Shown: positions 45,716 to 57,910 of the stretch, in pieces
How the letters are laid out: every line of letters starts with the position of its first letter
Numbering within the stretch: the stretch's first letter is position 1
Assembly: GCA_032718475.1 (NCBI GenBank)
Contig: JAUCBJ010000528.1
Coordinates: 1-64,000 of the forward strand
DNA length: 64,000 nucleotides
Origin: Nemertoderma westbladi
Lineage: Eukaryota > Xenacoelomorpha > Nemertodermatida > Nemertodermatidae
Direction of reading: 5' to 3'
Translations under genes and position numbers: made by a program
The notes under the pieces: model-generated
What the model saw: only the letters and a program-made list of their open reading frames with translations
Databases searched by the model: none
What the model was told of the DNA's origin: nothing

Positions 45716-48631
45716 TATTTTTAAGAAAGCTGTGCCGGCTTGTCGACAAAATTGCGCCACCACAACTCCCTATCACCCATGACATTTGCTAGATCATCCG
45801 CATCTTCAAGACCAGTGTCCTTTAAGATGCGTCTCAAGAAAGTCAGGTCCTCACCTGACTTCCGGATCCATGATCCCAGGTAACATAAGTCATCCACATG
45901 CTCAAGCATACCATCCTTTGAGCTTATGCTCATCCGATCAGAGACTTGCTGAGGACTTTCAAAGTTAACTGTCAAAATTTTGGTCTTTCTGGAGTTAATA
46001 AAAAGACAAACACTAGAAGCAGCATGTTCTAATGAGCTGAGGAGCCGTTGGGCACCCTCTAGTGATTCTGAGAGTACTCCTAAGTCATCAGCAAAGTCTA
46101 GATCAGTTAGGTACTTGGCAGGATTTCCTTGGAACCAGTAGGTGGAGTTATCATCACCCCATCATCATTATGATGATCTAAGGATATGCGTAGAACATAG
46201 TCAACCACAATTATGAACAAGAATTATGCAAGTGTGTCTCCCTGGAGGACGTCCCATAACACTTCAAATGGTTCTGTGTCACCATCAACAGTAGACACAA
46301 ATGTTGTCGAACCATCGTATACTGATCTGATTGCTGCAATAATTTCATCAGGAATCCCATATAATGAAACTATGCTGAACATACATGAGCGAGAGACTGA
46401 ATCAAAGGCCTTGAAGAAGTCAACAAAGATAACAGCCAGATGCCTGTCTTTCTTTTTTGATAACTCTTCAATTATCCTTCTAAGTGCCAAAATGGGCTCC
46501 ATGGTCCCACGACCTTACGGAACCCATTCTGATTTCCACGGGGCAGTCTCTCAATGGGGTCCCTGATGCGATTTAATATAATTCTATTGTATAGCTTTGC
46601 AGCAATCGAGATCAATGAGATTCCCCGAAAAGAACCATAGAGTGTTAGGTTGCCCTTCTTGGGAACTGGCACCAACTTATTTGTTTTCATTTCTTGTGGG
46701 ACTTGTTGTTCGGTACATGTTAGATGAGCTTTAAACCCTCAGGTATTTTAAAGACCCCAGAGGGCAAAACCATCTAATCCACTGGCACGATTGGTCTTAA
46801 TGCTCTTTGCAGCAGCCTTCACTTTTGCAAAGGAGATATCGCCAATGGGAATATCTGGGAGTACAGACTCAGACACGTTTACTTCTATAAAGTTATCAGG
46901 CAATACCCTGTCATTATTGATGAGCTTTTCAAAGTGGGCCTTCCACCCATTGAGGCGATCGGCTGGTGATTCAGCCTTAACCTTGGTGGTTGGTTGGCTT
47001 TTCCGACCAGTAAGCAATTTGATCGATTTCCATGCCTCCAAACTTGGCTGTTGCAACAGAGAGGACCAGTCATGTTGCGGCAAGGCAGATTTCGTTGTTC
47101 TGCTAGCATGCAGACTAAGTCTTACCTTGGCCACAATAAGGCGGTGATTACTGGAGAAGGGTCGAAGTGTAAATGCATTACAGTCTTGTATAGAGCTCCT
47201 GTATTTCCTACGAAACAGAATATGGTCTATCTGGGACTTGTGACCATTGGGTCCACTATGAGTCCATAGCTTTCCAGTTCGCTTCTTGAACTGGGTTCCA
47301 GCCGAGATTTCCAGAGATAAAATCCTGAAGATGGACGGAATTTCGGTTAACACTATTGCTATAGACCCAGGGCGATGTAGGTGATTGATGCAGACTTGGC
47401 AGTAAAGTCTCCCAGGAATGTTAAGAATGCATGCTGATCCACTCCATCAGTAGCTGCTTGTAGATTGTGGTAGAAATTTTCCACCTCCTCTACAGGTGTA
47501 ACACCAGTTGGAGAGTAGCACACAATCAGAACCACCTTAGGATACTTCTTAGCCAGTCTTCCAGAACATGAGAAGTGGCAACGGATGATGCGGTTAGAGA
47601 TTTAGTCTATTTTGTCCAATGCTGCACGTGCAGTTGGATTCATCAATAGACCAATACCACCATTGCCACTGTCATCTGCTGACGTGAGGCGAGTCGCCAA
47701 CCGCCCCCCATGTCCTTAATCAGAACCTCATCAGTCTGTCCAGTCTGCATTCGGTGCTCCTGAACACCCACTGCGCTAAGAGAAAGCTTATCTGCCAAGG
47801 CAGTCAGCTCACCTTGTCACATTGGGGACCCGAGTGTTAGGGTGTTTACTGAGGCTAGTCTAGTGACTTGCCTTAGATTCACCAATGGCTTTGTTGGTCG
47901 GGGTGGAACATGAGAGTAGCCTCCAAATCCAGAATCCCTCTCCCCCTCACAATCTGGCCTCCATGGTTACCCAGGGTTTGGGCCAGAAAGGTCATCAGGA
48001 AAGGGACTCAAAGAATTGTTGGCTGCTCTCTCTCCAGTAGGGGGTGAGACAGGCAGCCGGTCAGGAGATAACTGACGCCTGTGAGGCCGATTGTGTCCGG
48101 TATTCCACTGGCCTCTAGTGGCTGGACCTCCGCATTAGTAATGTAATCCATAGTGGGGGTTGGGGGGTGCTTTTTTGCCGAGTCAGCTCTAGGGGCAAAT
48201 ACCACACCCTGGTTTGCCATTCCACAGGGTGGGTGTCGCAGTGGAGTCAGATATGAGGCCCATCACCCACTACTCTGACGCACATGACCCACCATTGGCT
48301 GTGCAGCTCATCTGCTGGGTCATGCCCTGTACCCCTGCTGCCAGGTGCAGGTCGCAATGAAGTGCACTCAGAATGGACATGAGAACACTCTACTCCTGAC
48401 CAGCCATTGGTAGATCACCATCTGCCTGGCCAGGCCATATACCCCTGCAGCCAAGTATATGGGTCCTTAATCCAGGACCAAGGGCATCCTTATCCCAGAA
48501 CGAAGGGGGTCGTAGTTACAGGACCAGATTTGCCCTAGTAAGAGGGTCTATGTAGCTACAGGTGGCACCTCCTTTATGCTGCATGGAGGTGGCAAGTTTT
48601 CTTGATCAATGACCTAGAATACCTGACCTGA
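45716..48631 (-). mobile_element. Non-LTR retrotransposon B, RTE-like
   Basis: Reading on the minus strand from about 48631: a 5' untranslated segment, an AP-type endonuclease remnant, RT remnants and a short C terminus ending at 45721. It lies tail to tail with element A, their 3' ends meeting at an A/T-rich stretch near 45690-45720. Both sit within one unit of the 62-bp array. Confidence 0.75.
45721..47870 (-). pseudogene. Endonuclease-RT of RTE-like element B, broken
   Basis: Pieces in several frames. An endonuclease part (about 47870-47380) has GGIGLLMNP, CYSPTGVTPVEEVENFY and LGDFTAK, the last matching the GDFNA-type motif. A 47353-46748 segment contains SQIDHILFRRK and NRASGLDGF. RT pieces follow, with SFRGISLISIAAKLYNRI (46690-46472) and VIFVDFFKAFDSV (46502-46224). 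The end (45975-45721) has YLGSWIRKSGEDL running straight into DTGLEDADDLANVMGDR, which in relatives are separated by roughly 100 residues, so there is also an internal deletion. Several stops and frameshifts; not functional. Confidence 0.82.
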
Positions 48632-49577
48632 CAAATGGTTGACCGACACATGGGTAGGAAGAGCGACTACAACCAATATCTACGCAAACCTCGTAAAATG
48701 GGTGACCGACACAAGGGTAGGAAGAGCAACTACAACCAATATCTACGAAACCTCTTACAATGGCTGACTGACACACAGGTAGGAAGAGTGACTAAAACCC
48801 CTATCTACAAAACCTCGTACAACGGCTGATCGACACACGGGAAGGAAGAGCGACTACAACCAATATCTAGAAAACCTCGTACAATGGCTGACCGACACAA
48901 GGGTAGGAAGAGCGACTACAACCAATATCTACAAAACCTCGTACAACGGCTGATCAACACACGGGTAGGAAGAGCGACTACAACCAATATCTAGAAAACC
49001 TCGTGCAATGGGTGACCAACACACGGGTAGGAAGAGCAACTACAACCAACATCTACGAAACCTCTTAGAATGGCTGACCGACACATAGGTAGGAAGAGTG
49101 ACTACAACCCCTATCTACACAACCTCGTACAACGGCTGACCAATACACAGGTAGGAAGAGCTACTACAACCTCTATTTATAAAAACCTTGTACAACCGTG
49201 ACCAACACACAGTAGGAAGAGAGGTAGTATCCCCTATCTAAACAACCTCGTACAATGTCTGACTGACACATGGGTAGGAAGAGCGATAACAACCCATTAC
49301 GAAACCTCGTACAACAGCTAACTCGCACACGGGTAGGAAGAGCATCTACAACCCATCTACTAAACCTCGTACAATGGCTGACTGACACTGGAAGAGCAAC
49401 TACAACCCCTATATAAAAACCTCGTACAACAGCTGATGCTGACCGACACATGGGTAGGAAGAGCAACTAGAATTGATATCTATGCAACCTCGTACAATGG
49501 CTGACTGACACATGGTTAGGAAGAGAGACTACAACCCCCATCTATGAAACCTTGTACAACATCTCACCCCGATCCAC
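48632..49577. repeat. 62-bp tandem array, right part, about 15 copies
   Basis: Same unit as 42940-43757 but more diverged, with deletions in units after 49140. It resumes at AATGGTTGACCGACAC, the part of the unit that follows where the left part stops, consistent with insertion of foreign DNA into one continuous array. Confidence 0.92.
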
Positions 49578-49879
49578 TGACAGGTGAGTCAAATTCCTTC
49601 GAGATTTTGTGATTCACTTTACTTTAACCACACAACATAAAAGTTAATTTAGTAAAAACTCAATAAGTGTTAATATCCACTTATTAAAATATTACTCTTC
49701 TAAAATATATTTTTGATAACCCAAAATAAACTTAACACATACCGTAATTGAAACCAAAAATATATATAACATAATAGAGATGGAATAAATTACTCAATTC
49801 TAAAAACCAAAACTAGAGTTCAATAACAGAGTTACAACCCAGCCTAATGCCATAATGCAAACTGTATAAAAGTTTACAT
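49578..49879 (-). other. 3' flank of the SR-repeat gene
   Basis: AT-rich sequence just beyond the minus-strand stop codon. An AATAAA (plus strand TTTATT, 49879-49884) overlaps that stop, unusually early for a polyadenylation signal. I see no clear second signal close by. Confidence 0.5.
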
Positions 49880-52800
49880 TTATTTCCTCAACCAACTTTG
49901 TAATCCAATCGACTCTAATGTCTTCCTTCCACCATCAGTTCCTCGTCTACTGATATCCTTCTTATAATCAACTTGTCTCTGCGGTACAACCTCTTCACTA
50001 CTATCGCTATGTGCCAAATTACCATCTGAGTTACTTAAACTTTGGCGCGACCAGAGAAGCCTTGAAATAATGGGACCATCACGAGTTCGTTTTATTGGTG
50101 GTTCTCTTGGAGACCGACTGTCTCTACTAATGTGTCTTGCAGGTCTCCTTGGACTGGGACTGTCTCTACTTCTGTTCCTTACAGGTCTCCTTGGGCCGTG
50201 ACTGTTTCTTACATGTCTCCTTTGACTGGGACTGTCTCTTCTGGATCTTACAGGTCTCCTTGGACTGCGACTGTCTCTACTTCTGTTCCTTACAGGTCTC
50301 CTTGGGCCGTGACTGTGTCGTTCAGGTCTCCATGGACTGGGTCTGTCCCTACTACTGGGTCTTACACGTCTCCTTGGACTGGGACTGTCCCTTCTGTGTC
50401 TCAATGATCTCGTTGCACTGGGACTGTTTCTTCTAGGTCTCATTGGACTGGGACTGTCACTAGTACTGTGTCTTACAAGTCTCCTTAGACTGGGAGTATC
50501 TCCACTTCTGTTTCTTACACGTCTCCTTGGACTGGGACTATCTCCACGTTGGTTTCGTACAGGTCTCCCTGGACTGGGACTATCTCCACTTTTGTTTCTT
50601 ACAGGTCTCCTTGGACTGGGACTATCTCCACTTTTGTTTCTTACAGGTCTCCTTGGACTGGGACTATCTCCACTTCTGTTTCTTACAGGTCTCCTTGGAC
50701 TGGGACTATCTCCACTTCTGTTTCTTACAGGTCTCCTTGGACTGGGACTATCTCCACTTTTGTTTCTTACAGGTCTCCTTGGACTGGGACTATCTCCACT
50801 TCTGTTTCTTACAGGTCTCCTTGGACTGGGACTATCTCCACTTTTGTTTCTTACAGGTCTCCTTGGACTGGGACTATCTCCACTTCGGTTTCTTACAGGT
50901 CTCCTTGGACTGGGACTGTCTCCACTTCTGTATTTCACTGGTCTCCTTGGACTCTGTATACTCTGATGTAACATATAGTTGTGAATGTCTCTATTACTTT
51001 GCCTTTGACTGACGTTATAGGAAGTTGTTTTGCAGCTATGGATATCATATCTACCCTGTGAAGTGGGACTATTTTCTGTATCAGATACTTGCTTAAGAGA
51101 AGCGGTCCCGAGCATGCTTCTAGGAGTAAGAGTGCGACGTTTGGGACTGGGACTACCTCCACTGGTATAACTGGAACTACTCACATTCCGCCTACTAGGG
51201 TAAGCTCTCTTTACATGAGTAGAAGGTTGCCTGGAACCTTGCAGATTAATACGACTTCTATTGGGTCTTAGTGTTATTATAACCTCACTGAGAGAACTAC
51301 TACTACTACTACTACTGCTTCTTCCCTCATCTGAACTTGGTATTGCTTCTCTGGAACACTGTTTAGTTCTTGACTCTATTCGCTTCCCGCTAGTTCGTGT
51401 TGCCATAGCAACCTTTCTGGCTGATAAATAATCAGCAACAAATTCTTCATGCAGCGGGACCCCAGATGATTCCACACTGTGCGGTGCTCTAGTGGATGTC
51501 CTTGGCAGCTGCCTCACAACTGCTCCTCGAGGACTACCCTCCTCATATGAACTAGAACTCGAATCATAAGAACTTTCCCTCCTTTGAATGGGAATTCCAT
51601 CTTTTTGTGCTTTCAAACTTATTGTTTCCTTGTTTGCATTTATGTTGTTTCTTATTGGTCTTTCCTTAACTGGGATAGGCCTTGGACCTTTTTTTATCCA
51701 CTTAGGACTTATCTCCCTCATTTGACCTACTTTGCCTCTAGGACTCATACAGTCCCTTCTAAGTCCCTCTCCAGAAATTCTTCTACGACTTCCACTGTCC
51801 CTCCTTTGTCTTTCTCTGCTAATTCTTCTAGGACTTCCACTGTCCCTCCTTTGTACTTCCCTTCCAATTCTTCTAGGACTTACACTGTCCCTCCTTTGTA
51901 CTTCCCTTCCAATTCTTCTAGGACTTCCACTGTCCCTCCTTTGTACTTTCCTTCCAATTCTTCTAGGACTTCCACTGACCATCATTTGCCTTTCTCTGCT
52001 AATTCTTCTAGGACTTACACTGTCCCTCCTTTGTACTTTCCTTCTAATTCTTATAGGACTTCCACTGTCCCTCCTTTGTCTTTCTCCGCAAATTCTTCTA
52101 GGACTTCCACTGACCCTCCTTTGTTTTTCTCTGCTAATTCTTCTAGGACTTACACTGACCCTCCTTTGTACTTCTCTGCTAATTATTCTAGGACTTACAC
52201 TGACCCTCATTTGTACTTCTCTGCTAATTATTCTAGGACTTCCACGGTCCCTCCTTTGTCCTTCTCCGCAAATTATTCTAGGACTTCCACTGACCCTCCT
52301 TTGTACTTCTCTGCTAATTATTCTAGGACTTACACTGTCCCTCCTTTGTCTTTCTCTGCTAATTCTTCTAGGACTTACACTATCACTCCTCTGTCTTTCA
52401 CGGCTAATTCTTCTAGGACTTACACTGTCCCTTTGTCCTCCCCTGCCAGTTCTTCTTCTAGGACTTACACTGCCCCTCCTTTGTACTTCCCTTCCAATTC
52501 TTCTAGGACTTACACTGAGCCTCCTTTGTCTTTCTCTGCTAATTCTTCTAGGACTTACACTGTCCCTCCTTTGTACTTCCCTTCCAATTCTTCTAGGACT
52601 TACACTGTCCATCCTTTGTCTTTCTCTGCTAATTCTTCTAGGACTTCCACTGCCCCTCCTTTGTACTTCCCTTCCAATTCTTCTAGGAATTCCACTGACC
52701 CTTCTTTGTCTTTCTCTGCTAATTCTTCTAGGACTTCCACTGTCCCTCCTTTGTACTTCCCTTCCAATTCTTCTAGGACTTACACTGACCCTCCTTTGTA

Positions 52801-54989
52801 CATCTCTGCTAATTATTCTAGGACTTCCATGGTCCCTCCTTTGTCCTTCTCCGCAAATTCTTCTAGGACTTCCACTGACCCTCCTTTGTCTTTCTCTGCT
52901 AATTCTTCTAGGACTTACACTGTCCCTCCTTTGTCTTTCTCTGCCAATTCTTCGAGGATTTACACTGTCCTTCCTTTGTATTTCTCTGCCAATTCTTCTA
53001 GGACTTCCACTGCCCCTCCTTTGTATTTCCCTTCCAATTCGTCTAGGACTTCCACTGACCTTCCTTTGTATTTCTCTGCTAATTCTTCTAGGACTTACAC
53101 TGTCCCTATCCCTCCTTTGTACTTCCCTTCCAATTCTTCTAGGACTTACACTATCCCTCCTTTGTCTTTCTCTGCTAATTTGTCTAGGACTTCCACTGTC
53201 CCTCCTTTGTACTTCCCTTCCAATTCTTCTAGGACTTACACTGTCCCTCCTTTGTCTTTCTCTGCTAATTATTCTAGGACTTACACTGTCCCTCCTTTGT
53301 ACTTCCCTTCCAATTCTTCTAGGACTTACACTGTCCCTCCTTTGTACTTCCCTTCCGATTCTTCTAGGACTTCCACTGTCCCTCCTTTGTCTTTCACTGC
53401 TAATTCTTCTAGGACTTACACTGTCCCTCCTTTGTACTTCCCTTCCAATTCTTCTAGGACTTCCACTGTCCCTCCTTTGTACTTCCCTTCCAATTCTTCT
53501 AGGACTTACACTGACCCTCCTTTGTACTTCCCTTCCAATTCTTCTAGGACTTACACTGACCCTCCTTTGTACTTCTCTGCTAATTATTCTAGGACTTCCA
53601 TGTTCCCTCCGTTGTTCTCCTCCGGAAATTCTTCTAGGACTTCCACTGACCCTCCTTTGACTTTCTCTGCTAATTCTTCTAGGACTTACACTGTCCCTCC
53701 TTTGTCTTTCTCTGCCAATTCTTCTAGGGCTTACACTGTCCTTCCTTTGTATTTCTCTGCTAATTCTTCTAGGACTTACACTGACCTTCCTTAGTATTTC
53801 TCTGCCAGTTCTTCTAGGACTTACACTGTCCCTCCTTTGTCTTTCTCTGTTAATTCTTCTAGGACTTACACTATCCCTCCTTTGTCTTTCTCTGCTAATT
53901 CTTCTATGACTTACACTGACTCTCCTTTGTCTTTCTCTGCTAATTCCTCTAGGACTTACACTGTCCCTCCTTTGTCTTTCTCTGCTAATTCTTCTAGGAC
54001 TTACACTGTCCCTCCTTTGTACTTCCCTTCCAATTCTTCTAGGACTTACACTGTCCCTCCTTTGTACTTCCCTTCCAATTCTTCTAGGACTTACACTGTC
54101 CCTCCTTTGTACTTCCCTTCCAATTCTTCTAGGACTTACACTGTCCCTCCTTTGTACTTCCCTTCCAATTCTTCTAGGACTTCCACTGTCCCTCCTTTGT
54201 CTTTCACTGCTAATTCTTCTAGGACTTACACTGTCCCTCCTTTGTACTTCCCTTCCAATTCTTCTAGGACTTACACTGTCCCTCCTTTGTACTTCCCTTC
54301 CAATTCTTCTAGGACTTACACTGTCCCTCCTTTGTACTTCCCTTCCAATTCTTCTAGGACTTCCACTGTCCCTCCTTTGTCTTTCACTGCTAATTCTTCT
54401 AGGACTTACACTGTCCCTCCTTTGTACTTCCCTTCCAATTCTTCTAGGACTTACACTGTCCCTCCTTTGTCCTTCTCTGCTAATTCTTATAGGACTTACA
54501 CTGTCCCTCCTTTGTACTTCCCTTCCAATTCTTCTAGGACTTCCACTGTCCCTCCTTTGTCTTTCTCTGCTAATTCTTCTAGGACTTCCACTGTCTCTTC
54601 TTTGTCCTTCCCTACCAATTCTCCTAGGACTTACACTGTCCCTCCTGTCTGATCTATCCCGATTTCCAGCAGACCTCGAACCGAGGTTGTTTGCCAGATT
54701 ACGGATCCTTTCGGTTTTACCCTCTGTGTGTTGGCTTCCACTGCTATTCGGTCCATCTTCTTTCCCTACATCGCGACCTCTGATTGGCTGCCCGATCGGC
54801 TGCTTGGCAACCAGAGACGGGGGAGTCCTGTTTCTACACCGTTTCAGTTCATTAGTAGTCGTCGTTCTGTGTCTACTCACAATCTCGTTAGAGTTTGTTT
54901 GCTCTTTAGCTTCCTCTTCGGCGAATTCTTCGCTCTTGGAATCAGCCAGAAGCTTCTCCAGTAATTTTGCTGTTTTCTCTTTGTCTCCC
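49880..54989 (-). CDS. Arg/Ser-rich repeat protein, large 3' exon
   Basis: Open frame of about 1,700 codons that I do not recognise as a named orthologue. It begins with a Lys/Glu-rich segment (KTAKLLEKLLADSKSEEFAE). Roughly 65 copies follow of a 15-residue repeat such as RRDSVSPRRIGREVQ, then a Ser-rich middle with poly-Ser (near 51300), then about 20 copies of a 14-residue repeat such as RNRSGDSPSPRRPV. It ends in a charged tail (LESIGLQSWLRK). Dense RS and SP dipeptides resemble splicing or nuclear-speckle SR-related proteins and would be targets of SR-protein kinases; this is inference from composition. There is no ATG at the 5' end: the frame opens at a TTG inside TTGTTTAG, which reads better as a 3' splice site with the exon starting at 54989. 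The upstream exon at 55562-55749 joins in phase. No stop interrupts the repeats, which argues for selection. Confidence 0.75.
50120..50960 (-). repeat. 42-bp coding repeat (SGDSPSPRRPVRNR type)
   Basis: About 20 units of 42 bp, well conserved in 50520-50930 and degenerate toward the C terminus, where units lengthen or lose codons. Variation is mostly Arg/Lys exchange (RNRSGD or RNKSGD) that keeps charge. Confidence 0.9.
51750..54640 (-). repeat. 45-bp coding repeat (RRDSVSPRRIGREVQ type), about 65 copies
   Basis: Each unit keeps the SPRR core; positions around it vary (ISRERQ or IGREVQ, DSVS or DSGS). The region nearest the exon start (53990-54480) is the most homogeneous, suggesting recent amplification there. 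The plus strand is also largely open but contains stops; it is a shadow. Confidence 0.92.
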
Positions 54990-55561
54990 CTAAACAAATT
55001 TTAAGTTTATTGCAAATACATTATAACTAATTATTATACATTGGAAAAAAAGTTTCCCACCAGGCAATAAGTGGAATTTTGGAAAACACCTAAAAACGGT
55101 GACAACACTCAGCCACAGACAAAAATAGCCACAAACAATGTGAATAAGAGTAGGTCGCAGTCTTAAAAGTAATTCTGCCAAGTTTCAGCTCCGGATATTG
55201 ACGGCAAGTCACAGGAAAACAGTCAACGCCTGTGGACAATTAATACTCGGTTTAACTGTTTTTCCTACGACTTGCCGCGATATTTTGAGCCGTAATTTGG
55301 CAGAATTACTTTTATGACTGCGAACTACTGTTAGTTATTTGTGACCATTTTTAATTAATGAATTTATTGATATTTACGTATAGAACCAACAGCTACTCAA
55401 ATACTAAACCATAAGTACAGTTATGATGAGTAGTGAGAGTTTAGTTAGACTTCTTGCTACACATAATAGTGAGCATTTGGAGCATCCCAATCTCTCGTAG
55501 CCCACTATTGCGGAAACTTAGTGAGTAAATATATCGTTACAAACGATACTCCGGGACTTAC
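54990..55561 (-). other. Predicted intron of the SR-repeat gene
   Basis: On the minus strand the donor reads AAA|GTAAGT (GT at 55561-55560) and the acceptor TTGTTTAG|GGGAG (AG at 54991-54990). The upstream exon ends two bases into a codon (AA) and the downstream exon starts with the third (G), giving an uninterrupted SES-K-GDKEK join. The 572-bp intron contains a palindromic MITE. Confidence 0.7.
55149..55329. mobile_element. Palindromic MITE, 181 bp
   Basis: Arms of about 85 bp pair with each other: AGTAGGTCGCAGTC at the left and GACTGCGAACTACT at the right, with AAAAGTAATTCTGCCAA shared further in. No transposase. A target-site duplication is not clear. Confidence 0.72.
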
Positions 55562-55749
55562 TTTGATTCGCTACGGAGTAACATGTAGAGTTTCTCTGCC
55601 GACAATGTTGCCCTGCCATCTTGCGGTGGTTGTTGGCAGTTGTTTTTGAGTTGTTCAGTAACATCGTTGGCCGTTGGATTTCCTTTCAACTCGTTGTCGG
55701 TCTGAATGTCTGTTTGTCTGGGTTTAAAGGGCCGAACAGTAGCGGCGCT
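55562..55749 (-). CDS. Upstream exon of the SR-repeat gene (predicted)
   Basis: 188-nt open segment, phase 0 at its start and ending two bases into a codon, encoding a polar peptide (AATVRPFKPRQTDIQ through KLYMLLRSES). It is preceded on the minus strand by a long pyrimidine tract (TTCTTATTTTATTCCTTTG) and CAAG, a good acceptor, and followed by the GTAAGT donor. Alternatively it is a first exon starting at the in-frame ATG at 55797. Homology is not recognised; earlier exons would lie beyond the arrays to the right. Confidence 0.55.
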
Positions 55750-55794
55750 CTTGCAAAGGAATAAAATAAGAAAACAAGAACAAAATGTTACACA

Positions 55795-56012
55795 CATGGT
55801 ACAAAAATGGTACAAAAACTGGTACAAAAATGGTACAAAAACTGGTGCAAAAATAGTATAAATACTGGTACAAAAAGTGGTACAAAAACTGGTGCAAAAA
55901 TAGTATAAATACTGGTACAAAACTGGTACAAAAAGTGGTACAAAAATGGTACAAAAAGTGGTACAAAAATGGTACAAAAACTGGTACAAAAATGGTACAA
56001 AACTGGTACACA
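55795..56012. repeat. Short GGTACAAAAA-type tandem repeat
   Basis: About 17 irregular units of 11-16 bp, mainly TGGTACAAAAA and CTGGTACAAAAA with interspersed GTATAAATA. The minus-strand frame through it (Phe/Tyr/Val-rich) is an artefact that runs into the predicted exon. Confidence 0.9.
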
Positions 56013-56100
56013 GCGCCATTAGGTATCAGGACAAAATTAATATAAGAGCTCGAGTATTTAGACTTCAGTCCACAACTGAACTCCAGTTGGGTTCGAACTC
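56013..56100. other. Spacer, no feature seen
   Basis: Short non-repetitive joint between two arrays. Confidence 0.5.
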
Positions 56101-57518
56101 GCGACATTGTTTATATACACTGTACAGGTACACTAACCCTGATCTTAGACTTTACATTAGCCAGTAACTCCAGACATTGTTTATATACACTGTACAGGTA
56201 CACTAACCCTGAGATCTTAGACTTTACATTAGCCAGTAACTCCAGACATTGTTTATATACACTGTACAGGTACACTAACCCTGAGATCTTAGACTTTACA
56301 TTAGCCAGTAACTCCAGACATTGTTTATATACACTGTACAGGTACACTAACCCTGATCTTAGACTTTACATTAGCCAGTAACTCCAGACATTGTTTATAT
56401 ACACTGTACAGGTACACTAACCCTGAGATCTTAGACTTTACATTAGCCAGTAACTCCAGACATTGTTTATATACACTGTACAGGTACACTAACCCTGATC
56501 TTAGACTTTACATTAGCCAGTAACTCCAGACATTGTTTATATACACTGTACAAGTACACTAACCCTGATCTTAGACTTTACATTAGCCAGTAACTCCAGA
56601 CATTGTTTATATACACTGTACAGGTACACTAACCCTGATCTTAGACTTTACATTAGCCAGTAACTCCAGACATTGTTTATATACACTGTACAGGTACACT
56701 AACCCTGATCTTAGACTTTACATTAGCCAGTAACTCCAGACATTGTTTATATACACTGTACAGGTACACTAACCCTGATCTTAGACTTTACATTAGCCAG
56801 TAACTCCAGACATTGTTTATATACACTGTACAGGTACACTAACCCTGATCTTAGACTTTACATTAGCCAGTAACTCCAGACATTGTTTATATACACTGTA
56901 CAGGTACACTAACCCTGATCTTAGACTTTACGTTAGCCAGTAACTCCAGACATTGTTTATATACACTGTACAGGTACACTAACCCTGATCTTAGACTTTA
57001 CATTAGCCAGTAACTCCAGACATTGTTTATATACACTGTACAGGTACACTAACCCTGATCTTAGACTTTACATTAGCCAGTAACTCCAGACATTGTTTAT
57101 ATACACTGTACAGGTACACTAACCCTGATCTTAGACTTTACATTAGCCAGTAACTCCAGACATTGTTTATATACACTGTACAGGTACACTAACCCTGATC
57201 TTAGACTTTACATTAGCCAGTAACTCCAGACATTGTTTATATACACTGTACAGGTACACTAACCCTGATCTTAGACTTTACATTAGCCAGTAACTCCAGA
57301 CATTGTTTATATACACTGTACAGGTACACTAACCCTGATCTTAGACTTTACATTAGCCAGTAACTCCAGACATTGTTTATATACACTGTACAGGTACACT
57401 AACCCTGATCTTAGACTTTACATTAGCCAGTAACTCCAGACATTGTTTATATACACTGTACAGGTACACTAACCCCGATCTTAGACTTTACATTAGCCAG
57501 TAACTCCAGACATTGTTT
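56101..57518. repeat. 70-bp tandem array, about 20 copies
   Basis: Unit contains TTTATATACACTGTACAGG, ACACTAACCCTGATCTTAG and ACATTAGCCAGTAACTCCAG. Four copies near the left end have an extra GA (GAGATCTTAG, 72 bp). Very homogeneous. It starts within a string ending ACTCGCGACATTG and stops at CATTGTTTGTGCTC. Confidence 0.96.
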
Positions 57519-57720
57519 GTGCTCTGGCTGCAATGCGAGCCCCTTTAGCCACTGTCTCTCAGCTCTATCGTATTTCCCATCGGTTTGTTCGCTAAACGAA
57601 ATAAATTATATAAAATCAACCGAAATAAGAGTAGAAAGTTGAGTAACAATTATTTCATCATTTATCGCGATATTAGAAAAAGTATTATTAAGGAATTTAA
57701 TAGCGAAACAAAAAGTAAAT
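57519..57720. other. Spacer before the inverted-repeat element
   Basis: AT-rich, non-repetitive, no coding region recognised. Confidence 0.5.
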
Positions 57721-57767
57721 GTAAGGACGCCATCTAGCGTGTATTATTAATATCAGTATAATTTAGG

Positions 57768-57815
57768 TGACGTGATTTAAAATGCCAGCCACTTCCGTTT
57801 CGAGTCAGTATATAA
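57768..57815 (+). promoter_or_regulatory. CRE-, ETS- and TATA-like motifs in the left inverted repeat
   Basis: TGACGTGA (57768-57775, one base from a CRE), CACTTCCG (57790-57797, ETS-like) and TATATAA (57809-57815) occur in that order pointing into the array. Motif presence only; no transcription is shown. Confidence 0.35.
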
Positions 57816-57910
57816 CAATTGTGGTATCGATGAACGCAAGAGTAAGTATTATCGCTACCTCGGTTTATAAATAGCGATAAACTCCCGAAACAATTTCAGC
57901 TGTGGGAGAA

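Noticed and set aside
42940-49577. CRISPR-like regularly spaced repeats
   Set aside because: Units are contiguous 62-bp tandem copies with no unique spacers, and the DNA is eukaryotic.
51584-53794. Long plus-strand frame, Ser/Thr/Pro-rich
   Set aside because: Antisense shadow of the 45-bp SR repeat. The minus strand is open across the whole exon with an in-phase upstream exon, whereas this frame breaks.
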